From Motacilla alba alba (Eukaryota > Chordata > Aves > Passeriformes > Motacillidae), in contig NC_052017.1 of NCBI RefSeq assembly GCF_015832195.1, positions 108,102,929 to 108,166,928 of the forward strand: a DNA stretch of 64,000 nt, read 5' to 3'. This document shows, one piece after another, positions 54,101 through 61,700 of the stretch; position 1 is the first letter of the stretch, and each line of letters opens with the position of its first letter. Made by a program: the position numbers and the translations under genes. Below the pieces are notes generated by a model, which was given only the letters and a program-made list of their open reading frames with translations, did not search any database and was not told where the DNA came from.

Positions 54101-57100
54101 CTCACTTAAATGTGCCTTATACTGCTGCCTATTACAGCACTGCATTTTCAAAAATATTGGAAATATTGTTTCTGATGGTTATATGAGTCAACCCTATGGT
54201 CCATTAGCTATAGTTTTGTGGATTTTTTTTTCTTTAAAACCTCTGGTATAAGATATAAGGAACCCTTATGATAAGCAGGAAAATCCTGACTAATTTCACT
54301 GTCAAGGTACGGTCCTTTTATCGATGCAAAATATTCCTCCATAAATGCTTAAGTATTGTCTTTTGAGCTATAATGGTTCTGTTAAACGTTTTGGGGGAAA
54401 AAAATTTAGAGTTCTGTGTTACGTAAGTTTTTTGAAGCACTGCAATAACATGAAGTTTTATTTTATATAAATGAAGTTTATTTACACAGAGAAATCTTAA
54501 AGTCTACGAAAACTCACACAGCTGTAGCAGCTTTCTTTGTTTTAAAATTTAAAAGTAAGATCAAGGAATTTTCACTATAAAACTAGATTTTCTGAGCAAT
54601 TGTGATGAACTACCAATTCACTTTATTTGTTCTTTCTACAGAAATATGGATTTGGACTGCAGACTTGGAGCACATTTCTTTGTTGACACAGGACTCACAA
54701 AGGGCACCTCTGAATTCTCAAATTCAGTCTCAGGCAGCACAGAATCCTTCAGCACCTCCTATGCCACACCTTTCAAAGCTGCCTTTGAAAGACAGGTCTG
54801 AAAAAAAATAGGACTGGGATGTTTTCTGGCCTCTTCTATTCCTCCCAGTCACGTGCAAGCTGCCCTGAACTGAGGCAGACTGTCCAGTCAGATAGGAGCA
54901 CTCTCCCAACAGAATGTGCATGCAGGACACCTCTGCAACACATCCCCGCCTGTGCTCTGAATGCCCCAGCACTGCTGGCAGTCACATCCATGTTTCACAC
55001 AGAAGCAGCCTCTTGGTGCCTGGTTAAGCAGGTTTTGTCTTCTTTTTTTATCATTTCCTTTGTCCAAATGACTTATTCTCTTCTTCATATGACCGTGGGT
55101 TAAGGGTGCAGTTTGGAATACCAAGCATTTCTTTAAATAGTAAGCCTTAGACTCCAAATTTTGAAAATATTAAATTCTGCCATTTTAGTTTTAAATTAAA
55201 CCCTGTAATCTAACAATAGCTCTTTATGCAAAAGTCGAAGGGATGCATGGAGCTGGTGTTCAAATCCGTAACAAACACAGGGCGTATCCTTCATAAAGAG
55301 CTGATCCAGCTGTTTAGCTGGCTCTCCAGTCATCCATTCATTCCATTAAAAATAAAGCCTCCTCCACTGTTAACAGCATCTCCAGCAAAGGTACAATGCT
55401 GTGTTGTTAAGCTGGGAATTTCATAGTTTCTCTCACCTCTGCCAACTAACGTGTCAGCCTCTAGTTCAGAAGGAACATGAAAGATTACTTTCTTGCAAGC
55501 TTCACAGCACAAACTCAGCACCTAGAAAACAAATGAAGAAATCAGGAAAAAACCCCGCATAATTACATGGTATTTTGAGCTAGACACCGATGCTGACTTT
55601 GGTTGGTTTGTTTGTTTGTTATGACAAGCAAGTGAAACAGCACAGAAAGAACTCCTCCCTAAAAATTCAGGTACTGTGCAGCACAGTATACAAAGTTTCA
55701 AACTGGAAACAAGATCTGACTACTGCTCCTGTATTTGTCCATGGGTCCTGTTTTGTTTCTTTTTCTAAAATCACTGCACCACCGGCATTAAGGGCAAGAG
55801 TTCCCTTTGACTAGAGGATTTTGCCTACACTCCTACTTCAGTAGAGATATGATAAAATACATCTTCGCTGTGCGCTCCCTCCAACAGCATTCCTGGCCAA
55901 TTTAGATCCCAGGTCTCTAAGTATCAGGGTTTTAATGCATCCACCCTCAGTTTGGTAGAATTGTGGCGATGCTGAACATTAAAGGGACAAGTGTCTCATT
56001 AAAACCACATGACGACACTTGCACTTATGTGTCACTTTGCATCTTAAAAGTGCATTCTCAACAAACTAATTAAACGTAGCTTCAGCAATTAGATATGACA
56101 TAAATAAAATGTCGTGTATGACAGCAGTCCACTCCCATATAACCAGTTACAAAATAGGGTCCTCCTAAAAATTCAAATGAGTAGTAGATAACCAGACCTT
56201 TTTCAAAAAAGAATCACATAGAGGTACAAAGATTTTCCTCAGCACAGAGCAAGTGAATCCTGATCTCAAATTATATGAGTGTGTTTTTGCCGAGTTTCTA
56301 TGTCTATGTTTAAAATTGTAATCTAAAAAAATCACACAGACAATTAAACAAAGACACAGAAAAATGTAAACCAATCTATCCACCCTTTTATGTTCATTTA
56401 CTCTTTCAGGATGAAAGTCTAGCAAAAAAGGAAAAGCATTTTTATTTTTCACATACCTTTAGGATTAAAGGTATAAAGAAGTAAATAGCTAATGGAAATC
56501 CTGAAAATTACTTCTGATGCTTATTAAGAAAATATTTAAATAAAAATACTTTCAACTCTGAAAGACATTAGGAACCTTTAGAAAAAAAAATGCTGTGCCT
56601 GCTCCATAAAAGCTCTTCATACAGTTCCTTATAGATATATATACACAGATATAAAAATTGTATATATACAAATAATTTAAACACCCCTGCTTTTGTATTA
56701 GTAGGCTTTCCTTATTAATAGACACTTAATAAAACACTCTCTCCTGAAAGACATCGCACTAATTTTTTAAGTTATTGAAATCACAACATCTTTTTACACA
56801 GTTCTGAAATATTTTATGAGTTGATGTGACATCTAATTTTTAAATACTAATGCCAAGACCAGTCAGCACAAAAAGACTACTGAGGAGTTAAACAAAAGTA
56901 AGTGGTAGTTATTCATGGACATCAAGACATAAGGAAACATCATGTAAAAAAAAAGTTGTGATGTCCTTTCACTTTACACAAAGAAGACACCTCAGGATTT
57001 TCTTCCTTTGAGTACTGTTTTTTTCTGCTTCACAGAAGAATTTTTTTCCTTTTTTAAACTAGATGTATGAGTAAAGGTGCTTGCATTTCTTTTTATTTTA

Positions 57101-58013
57101 GTTTAATATCCTTGCAAAGGCAGGCACACAGTGTCTGAAATAGTAACATTATCATTAAAATGTACATATATAATTAATATTAAAATAAGAAGTACAGTTC
57201 TTCAACACTACCAACTATTTTTCTTTCACAGACTCAACCGACCATCTGCCCTCTCTTTATAAATGCAATGTTAACAGAGAGAAAAGGGGCTAGGAAACAA
57301 AAGACAAATCACTTTTATTCATCTACTATAAATTTAAGAAAATAAAAATGTGAGAGAGACCTATCCTGCCCTGCCCGTCAAAGGCCTTTCTGAAGCTGAC
57401 AATTATGTACAAATACAATAAACGGAATGTAAAGGAAATCGCTGAAAAATGTTTCACACACAAGTAACTCTTTCAGAGGAGCTCAACACGTTCCACACTG
57501 TGGCACAATCCTTCCCACGGAAAAAAAGAGAACCAGACAGGGAGAGGCAGAGTGGGAGATTTAAATAAAATGAACTGCGGTATTTTTTTTTTCCTACGAA
57601 TATCCAGCAGCAGCATCAGCGACCCGAGCGTGCGCCCGTCGCGAAACCTCACGGGAGGCTCCAAAAACCACCCGACCACTCGTCCCAACGCGAGCTGCGC
57701 ATCCCGCTGGATTCCTGCCCGCTCCGAAGCACCCCCAGGTGCGCCCCGCGACCGCGGAGGAGAAACCCGACTTGGAGTCCAGAGTCAGGCAGAGATCACC
57801 CGCTCGGATGTCTCCCCTGTGCGCTGCGCACCCGCGGTGCAGCAGAACAGCGCGGAGGAAAGGCGCGGCCAGGTGCGCGAGCGGCCGGCGCGCTCCGCTG
57901 CGCTCCCGCCGGCGCCCACCCACTCATCCCACTCATCCCAGCGATCCCTCTCGCTCCCTCCCTCCCTCACTCACCAGGAGGCCGAGGACGAGGCGGGGGG
58001 CTGCGGGGGCCAT
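35964..58013 (-). CDS. DSC2: Desmocollin gene (DSC2-like), 16 coding exons, 881-aa 'a' isoform
   Basis: Desmosomal cadherin: a calcium-dependent single-pass adhesion protein that pairs with desmogleins and anchors intermediate filaments through plakoglobin and plakophilins. The CDS joins (minus strand) 58013-57975, 55521-55437, 52919-52717, 52242-52123, 50943-50788, 49906-49762, 49493-49327, 47077-46943, 46072-45887, 44607-44348, 44143-44001, 42837-42622, 41090-40857, 38333-38212, 37140-36904 and 36161-35964. All introns are GT-AG and phases agree throughout, giving 881 codons plus stop; mammalian desmocollins are about 895-900 aa. Layout: signal 1-21, prodomain 22-126, RTKR cleavage then RWGPIP, EC1 127-232, EC2 233-344, EC3 345-461, EC4 462-567, EC5 568-679, membrane helix 680-702, tail to 881. 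DSC2 is preferred over DSC1/DSC3 from the FATTPDGY stretch in EC1 and the b-exon wording, but paralogue assignment needs a phylogeny. Confidence 0.95.
36248..36293 (-). CDS. DSC2: Desmocollin alternative exon 16: short 'b' isoform tail
   Basis: Exactly 46 bp between an acceptor (tttttgtatgtag) and a donor (AAAG|GTAAAT), inside the intron between exons 15 and 17. Read on from exon 15 (phase 0) it gives [12 protein letters not shown] and a TGA stop. Mammalian desmocollins have a 46-bp alternatively spliced exon whose inclusion yields ESIRGHTLxKN. Inclusion gives an 828-aa b form lacking the C-terminal plakoglobin-binding segment; skipping gives the 881-aa a form. Splicing itself is inferred from the conserved sequence and sites. 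Confidence 0.93.
36904..37140 (-). CDS. DSC2: Desmocollin exon 15: cytoplasmic tail shared by a and b isoforms
   Basis: Residues 738-816, 79 codons, phase 0 at both ends; acceptor gtttgtttag, donor GAA|GTAAGT. It holds three imperfect glycine-rich repeats ([33 protein letters not shown]) and ends [18 protein letters not shown]. Mammalian forms have KGGxQTLESC..HTLDSC..CRYTYSEWHSFTQPRLGE at this place, so the end is highly conserved while the repeat block differs. Confidence 0.95.
38212..38333 (-). CDS. DSC2: Desmocollin exon 14: end of membrane helix and juxtamembrane tail
   Basis: Residues 697-737, acceptor cttttccatag, donor GATG|GTAAGT, ending in phase 0. It encodes [18 protein letters not shown] and then [17 protein letters not shown]. 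The [11 protein letters not shown] string is a near-invariant desmocollin marker. The CGCC cluster (703-706) at the inner membrane face is a likely palmitoylation site, as reported for desmosomal cadherins. Confidence 0.95.
38334..40856 (-). other. Desmocollin intron 13 (2.5 kb), holds an antisense CR1
   Basis: Separates the two exons that together encode the membrane helix. Contains the plus-strand CR1 at 39705-40405 and otherwise AT-rich DNA. Confidence 0.85.
39705..40405 (+). mobile_element. CR1 LINE, ORF2 C-terminus and 3' end, antisense to host gene
   Basis: Frames in 39666-40242 read [71 protein letters not shown] and [20 protein letters not shown], following CR1 ORF2 order with frameshifts. 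The 3' part includes GTTTGGACAATGTTCTCAGG and CACATGGTGTAATTCTTGG, typical of one CR1 subfamily. Lies in intron 13. Confidence 0.92.
40857..41090 (-). CDS. DSC2: Desmocollin exon 13: end of EC5 and first part of membrane helix
   Basis: Residues 619-697, acceptor tttcttacag, donor CTGC|GTAAGT, phase 1 at both ends. It encodes [20 protein letters not shown], then [14 protein letters not shown] and [20 protein letters not shown]. The CxCxxxxxC signature of the membrane-proximal EC5 end and the LGxWAIL start of the helix are both family features. N677-V-T is a potential glycosylation site beside the membrane. Confidence 0.95.
41091..42621 (-). other. Desmocollin intron 12 (1.5 kb)
   Basis: Unique-looking AT-rich intron with a T-run at 42103-42118. 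No repeat or extra exon recognised. Confidence 0.85.
42622..42837 (-). CDS. DSC2: Desmocollin exon 12: EC4-EC5 junction and EC5
   Basis: Residues 547-619, acceptor tttatctcatag, donor GATG|GTATGT, phase 1 at both ends. It encodes [20 protein letters not shown] followed by an EC5 segment with [22 protein letters not shown] and [11 protein letters not shown]. It aligns in place with the mammalian TGTL..DVNDNxP..ICKP..DPDEPxHGxPFxFSL..RLW segment, but the calcium motif DxNDNxP reads PGNKNFP and DPDEP reads DGDEAP. Confidence 0.92.
42838..44000 (-). other. Desmocollin intron 11 (1.2 kb)
   Basis: No repeat recognised. A 155-codon plus-strand frame (43210-43674) crosses it but shows no family similarity and is antisense to the gene. 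Confidence 0.85.
44001..44143 (-). CDS. DSC2: Desmocollin exon 11: EC4
   Basis: Residues 499-547, acceptor ttattcttcacag, donor AGAA|GTGAGT, ending in phase 1. It encodes [34 protein letters not shown] and [11 protein letters not shown]. The family counterpart is GWITIDExSGSI..LDREVE..YNITVLAxD. N538-V-T is a conserved N-glycosylation position. Confidence 0.94.
44348..44607 (-). CDS. DSC2: Desmocollin exon 10: end of EC3 and start of EC4
   Basis: Residues 413-499, acceptor cctttgttacag, donor ATAAG|GTATGA, ending in phase 2. It encodes [20 protein letters not shown], then [16 protein letters not shown] and [13 protein letters not shown]. The NNEAP string and the non-canonical EC3-EC4 linker DxDEGP are both typical of desmocollins. 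This is the longest coding exon. Confidence 0.95.
44608..45886 (-). other. Desmocollin intron 9 (1.3 kb)
   Basis: AT-rich intron with no recognised repeat or additional exon. Confidence 0.85.
45887..46072 (-). CDS. DSC2: Desmocollin exon 9: EC3
   Basis: Residues 351-412, 62 codons, phase 0 at both ends; acceptor tactccaag, donor AAG|GTAAGT. It encodes [40 protein letters not shown] and [13 protein letters not shown]. The VEEN, VEILR and TNEGxLxVVK strings match desmocollin EC3. Where mammals have NTANWRxNYTILKGNENG this protein has [16 protein letters not shown], so this loop has diverged. Confidence 0.94.
46943..47077 (-). CDS. DSC2: Desmocollin exon 8: end of EC2 and EC2-EC3 linker
   Basis: Residues 306-350, 45 codons, phase 0 at both ends; acceptor ttctttttag, donor CAA|GTAAGT. 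It encodes [20 protein letters not shown] and the calcium linker EDTNDNAP (337-344). It is the counterpart of the mammalian KVQDMDGQxFG...DxNDxxPTF segment and follows LDRE of exon 7 without gap. Confidence 0.94.
47078..49326 (-). other. Desmocollin intron 7 (2.2 kb), holds a sense CR1 next to its donor
   Basis: Contains the minus-strand CR1 at about 48703-49285 and a T-run of about 20 at 47682-47701 (poly-A in the transcript). The rest is unremarkable. Confidence 0.85.
48703..49285 (-). mobile_element. CR1 LINE, ORF2 C-terminus and 3' end, same strand as host gene
   Basis: On the minus strand it begins with CTGCTCTGCTCTACCTTTGTG, encoding [20 protein letters not shown] and [12 protein letters not shown] of CR1 ORF2. 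It ends with the 3' terminus ..CTATAATCCCTTCCAACCCTAGCC..TCTATGATTCTA at 48706-48735 (plus strand TAGAATCATAGAAAGGCTAGG). An internal A-run (48988-49005 on the plus strand) interrupts it. Its 5' edge is about 40 bp from the exon 7 donor. Confidence 0.93.
49327..49493 (-). CDS. DSC2: Desmocollin exon 7: EC2
   Basis: Residues 250-305, acceptor tgtgttcacag, donor GAGAG|GTGATC, phase 1 to phase 0. It encodes [15 protein letters not shown], then [14 protein letters not shown] and [16 protein letters not shown]. The calcium-binding DRDEP and LDRE motifs are intact. The donor is a weaker GTGATC; a CR1 LINE begins about 40 bp into the following intron. Confidence 0.93.
49762..49906 (-). CDS. DSC2: Desmocollin exon 6: end of EC1 and EC1-EC2 calcium linker
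   Basis: Residues 202-250, acceptor ttttcttacag, donor CCTG|GTAAGA, ending in phase 1. It encodes [18 protein letters not shown], then the canonical linker EDDNDNAP (225-232) and the start of EC2 ([10 protein letters not shown]). The FAT tripeptide occupies the position described as the cell-adhesion recognition site of desmocollins; FAT rather than YAT points towards DSC2. Confidence 0.94.
50788..50943 (-). CDS. DSC2: Desmocollin exon 5: EC1
   Basis: Residues 150-201, 52 codons, phase 0 at both ends; acceptor ttcttatag, donor CAG|GTACAG. It encodes [20 protein letters not shown] and then [22 protein letters not shown]. The motifs shared with mammalian desmocollins are QSDxAQNYT, the IERxTGN turn and the VDREQY calcium motif. 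N157-Y-T is a potential N-glycosylation site. Confidence 0.95.
50944..52122 (-). other. Desmocollin intron 4 (1.2 kb)
   Basis: AT-rich intron with no recognised repeat or extra exon. Confidence 0.85.
52123..52242 (-). CDS. DSC2: Desmocollin exon 4: proprotein cleavage site and start of EC1
   Basis: Exactly 40 codons (residues 110-149), phase 0 at both ends; acceptor cttctcgacccag, donor CAG|GTACAT. It encodes [13 protein letters not shown] followed by RWGPIP and [13 protein letters not shown]. The furin-type R-T-K-R site ends at residue 126, so the mature protein would begin RW. This places the tryptophan at mature position 2, the residue exchanged between cadherin EC1 domains in trans adhesion. 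Confidence 0.95.
52717..52919 (-). CDS. DSC2: Desmocollin exon 3: prodomain
   Basis: Acceptor tttttttacag, donor AAAG|GTTAGG, phase 1 to phase 0, residues about 42-109. It encodes [20 protein letters not shown], then [11 protein letters not shown] and [10 protein letters not shown], matching the conserved cadherin-pro core of desmocollins (LKEC, SSDPDF, DGSVYT). The propeptide keeps the cadherin inactive until it is removed by a furin-like protease in the secretory pathway. Confidence 0.94.
52920..55436 (-). other. Desmocollin intron 2 (2.5 kb)
   Basis: No repeat recognised. The short frames at 54602-55103 on either strand have no family similarity. Confidence 0.85.
55437..55521 (-). CDS. 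DSC2: Desmocollin exon 2: end of signal peptide and start of prodomain
   Basis: Begins after a tttgttttctag acceptor and ends at AGAG|GTGAGA in phase 1. It encodes VLSLCCEA followed by [20 protein letters not shown], the hallmark start of the desmocollin propeptide (mammalian forms read CKNV/CKKV...VPSKLEADK..GR). Residues about 14-42. The reading frame agrees with exon 1 (phase 0) and exon 3 (phase 1). Confidence 0.93.
55522..57974 (-). other. Desmocollin intron 1 (2.5 kb)
   Basis: First intron; its 5' part (57600-57974) lies in the CpG island and could hold regulatory sites. The rest is AT-rich with no recognised repeat. Confidence 0.85.
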
Positions 58014-58700
58014 GGTGCGCGGGGCTGGGCGGGAAGGGGGGAGCCGCCGCCGTCGGTGCTGCCACGGCGGGCGAAGGGAGCGAGTGCGAAGTGGCGGCGG
58101 AGGTGGCGGCGCGACTCCGCGGGAGCCCGGCTCTGCTGTCCCCTCCCGTCTGCCACAGGAGCCGGCCGCTGGGGAGGGTGGGACCGCGCGCGGCAGCGGC
58201 GACTTTAATTACTGCCTTTTTTTTTTTTCCGCCTTTTGGGTAATGCCCGTCCCGGGCACGGCGCTGGAACACCCCGCCCGCTCGCCGCCCACCTCCGCGG
58301 CGAGGCGCTGCCCGTCCCCTCCCCTCGCTACCCCGCCCCGCCGCGGCGCCGGCTGCGCGCAGAGCCGTGCGGAGCCGCGCCCGGGACAGCTCTGCCCCCG
58401 CCCCGGCGTGCCGCTCCCGGGCGCGGCACCCTCGCCTCCCCTCCCTTCTCCCTACCCTTGCCTTGCCTTCCCTTTCCCTGCGGGCCGCGCTCCGCGGGGC
58501 GCAGGTTCCGCACGGGCGGGTCCCGTCCCGTCGGGGCGGTGCCGGCCGCCGTGGCGGGACAAAGTACCCTGCGCTCAGAGCCAAAGTTTAGGATTTTCGG
58601 CCGGGCTTCTTCTTTTCGGGACGATTGTGATGATCTGTGTGAGGCCGTGCGTGGTCGCCTGTGGCTTCTGGGTTTCGAAGTGGCTTCAGGTGAATAAAAG
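57600..58700 (-). promoter_or_regulatory. DSC2: CpG-island promoter and 5' UTR of the desmocollin gene
   Basis: A sharp rise in GC and CpG content surrounds exon 1 in an otherwise AT-rich window. Upstream of the ATG (higher coordinates) there are several GC-box-like CCGCCC/GGGCGG strings and one AT-rich TAATTAAAG segment at about 58204-58212 that could act as a weak TATA-like element. No canonical TATA box is seen. The transcription start cannot be placed from sequence alone; a 5' UTR of roughly 100-200 nt would fit. Confidence 0.7.
57975..58013 (-). CDS. DSC2: Desmocollin exon 1: start codon and first half of signal peptide
   Basis: Encodes the first 13 residues, [13 protein letters not shown]. 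The ATG at 58013-58011 has a strong Kozak context (A at -3, G at +4). The donor is CTG|GTGAGT and the exon ends in phase 0. It joins exon 2 to give a hydrophobic core (LVLGLLVLSL) ending CCEA, with likely signal cleavage after residue 21. It sits inside the CpG island, as expected for the first exon of a broadly expressed epithelial gene. Confidence 0.9.
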
Positions 58701-61700
58701 CCGAAATAACAGTGATAAACCAGGAGACGCGGGTTGCACACGCAGGGGGTGGGCTTCCCATGGGAACAGCCTGCGCTCAAAAGACCTTTCGGCCTGGAGC
58801 AAGGAATGGCGTTTCTATTGCCGGCTACATTTTATTCCACGTTTTGCTTCAGAAACAATTATTGCTGACTTGTAGCCAGTCCCAAAGCACGCCAGAAAGG
58901 AGACCAAGTAGATTGCAGTATTTGTTTACATTCGTGTACATTGAAGTTCACAGTTCAGGAGCAAAAATTCTGAAAAACAAACCTGTTTCTTACAATTTTA
59001 AGCTAATGAGAGGGATCAGTTGTATCTGACAGCGTGAGACATTCACAGCTGGAGATCACCAGTAGTGACTGTAGGTGGCAAGAAGGTAGGGAGGGGTAAA
59101 ACCATCGGGCAATGGTAGTGGGATGTGCATGTTTGTATGGGCATGAGAATGCTGGAATGCCTAAAAGCATGACCATGTCCCCCTTCTTGTCACATGGGCG
59201 TCCACAGAGGTGTGTGAGCAGCTGGTTACATACCAGTGCACTGTGGGCACGGGGCACTCTGTAGGGTAACCTGTGATAACCTATGATAACAGTCACAACT
59301 ATGTGCTGCAGTACTCCATGGCATGTTGGTGGTGTAGGATGGCTCTGCTGATGGTTGCACCCTAAACATAACAACATTGCACCGAATTCCATCATACAGC
59401 CTCAGTGGGAGCAGACAAAATAGGGCTATAACAATTCTCTTTTTTTTTTTTGTTTGAACTGGTAAAGCATGATTTGTCTTAAGAAGCAACCTCACTGTCC
59501 CACTTCAAGTGTTCAGATAAGCACAAAATAAGAGCCCTCAGCCCTCTGCAGCTCCCTGCAGCTGCACCAGACCCTCCACTTTGCCTTAGTGAGGTTTCTA
59601 GCCTGGTGGGAAGCACAGGGCCCAATTTCTAACTATTTTAATTCATTATGCTCTATTCAAGTACTCGTGGACATAGAAAGGGGATGAATTGTCTGGACCT
59701 GCAATAATTTCCATCCAAACCTAATAACTCAGAATATTTACCTTGTGGTCAAAACTTCATTTTTGAGCTTTTGAATTCTTTGCTTAGTGTCAGTGTGGGA
59801 CAAACCCACATCTGTCAGAATAGGTGCCTAGATTGGGTTGACCCAGACTGTCTATTCCAAAGCCCTAATTAACAATCTTAAAATTCTGGCCTGGCTTCGT
59901 ACCACTCATGTTTTCCTCCTCCTACATGCTGTACAGTATTTGCAGTAACACACTGGACCCCTACACTGAATGTGATGCTGCTGCTGTGGTTGAGAAAGCA
60001 GGAATTAAGGGAAGACAGGGCAAATGCTGGAAGGAGAGAGATGGGATTGTGATACCCTCAGCCCAAGGCTGCCTTCTTCTTACTTTTTGTGGCTGTTGGC
60101 TTACAGCCACAGTTGGAGAAAGCACACTGGGCTAGAGAGGCCATCAAATTTGACACAGCTTGGCTGGTCTTTCATGTGCTCCTGTGCTACCATGAGTTCC
60201 TCCCAGAAAATCTTGGGTCTTCCTTAATCTCAGTTGCATCAAAGTCGCTCAGCTGTTCAAAAATCCAGTTGGAAATTCCACCTGAGTAAATGCCTTTTAG
60301 TCACAGCACTTTTTAGAGTCATTCATGCCTTCCTCATCACCAGGAAACATTTGGACAGCAGGGAGGTATTTGACAATGTGTGTCCTGCCCATCAGAAGAG
60401 TTGTATTGTGTAACTGGAGTAAATCCCTGCCCTATGAGCTGTGTGTCCATGAGCTTATGCACCGATTTCAAGGCTTTGGTTTGATCATGAGCAATCTCTC
60501 ATAGCTGGAGCTCTGAATTAACCTTCTTCCCACACTATGCTTTTGACCATAGGTGTGCATGGATGTGTTATATTTTAAGTTCATGTGAATGCATTCTTAG
60601 GTCTAGAGTCAAGCTACAAGGGGGGGGGGGGGGGGGAGGCAGGAAACATCCCTTTGTTTCATGCTATTTTGGGCACAGAGACCCTACCAATTTCCACAAC
60701 ACAGTCACGTAATTGCAGAATGAATCCTCCATCAGTTTTATTTAAAACTTTGACATCACTGGCACTCGTGATAATCTTGGGGGAAAATCTTTGACAAAAA
60801 AAAACTTACTTGTAATTTGATTATCTTGGAGACCAGTTAGTATGAGGGATTATTAAAGGGTGGGCTCAGTGAGCATGTGAAGACATGTGAAGTATTGGAG
60901 AAGAGTTAGCATGAGTGTCACAGAGAGCCGTTTCATCTCAAAAGTCAACCAGAGTGTAAGACTGGACTCAGTACATAAATTGCTAAGTTTCATCTGTTCA
61001 ATGCAGGAGTTTCATCCAAGAGCTTGGTAAAGCCTATCACCAAAAAATATCCTAAATTAAAATTACAGTAGAATTAGAAGTTTTTCTGTGATCATAAGTG
61101 ATTGTAAATGGGGAAAAGAAGAATTATGTAAGTTGTGTTGTAGGGGAGGTTGACAGCTGGACCTGGCCATCTTTTCGTAAAGGATGTGTGAAAGGACATT
61201 AGTAGTAACACAGTAACAATGGAGAATTTGTCATATTCATGACAGCCATATTTAAGGCTGGCTACCCAAAGTAAAAAATGTTACCACGTTTCACTCAAAG
61301 GTGAGTGAAAAGATGCTAAATTGAAAACTGAAATTTCAAATTATAATAGTTATGGAACTAATGTGATGCGAATAGAATGGCAGGCTCTAGCCTTGCTGCT
61401 ACTTTGCTGAGAACAGATTTTATATAGTTCTCTGCTAATATCTTGAGCTCAGTGACTAATGTCAATCAAAGGGACATAAACCAGCGTAATTCTTTTGAAA
61501 GAAACAACATAAACCTCTTAATGTTTAATGTTACATTCTCTATAGCCACAGGTACCTCCATCTATTGAAAACGATATATTTGCAATTCTGTTAAGTTATT
61601 TCATAAAAGGAGTAGTAGAAGCAAAAACAAGACCAAGAGAAGCAACAAGAGATTGAAGCTTTGAAGACTAAGTGGACCGGATTCTTGAGCTTGGAAAAAA

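Noticed and set aside
57552..58208. 218-codon plus-strand and 205-codon minus-strand frames in the CpG island
   Set aside because: Same cause: stop codons are rare in GC-rich DNA. The minus frame is not the frame of the desmocollin ATG.
57739..58875. 378-codon plus-strand open frame across the CpG island
   Set aside because: Composition is Arg/Ala/Pro/Gly-rich as expected from GC-rich DNA; it is antisense to exon 1 and the 5' UTR of the desmocollin gene and shows no domain.
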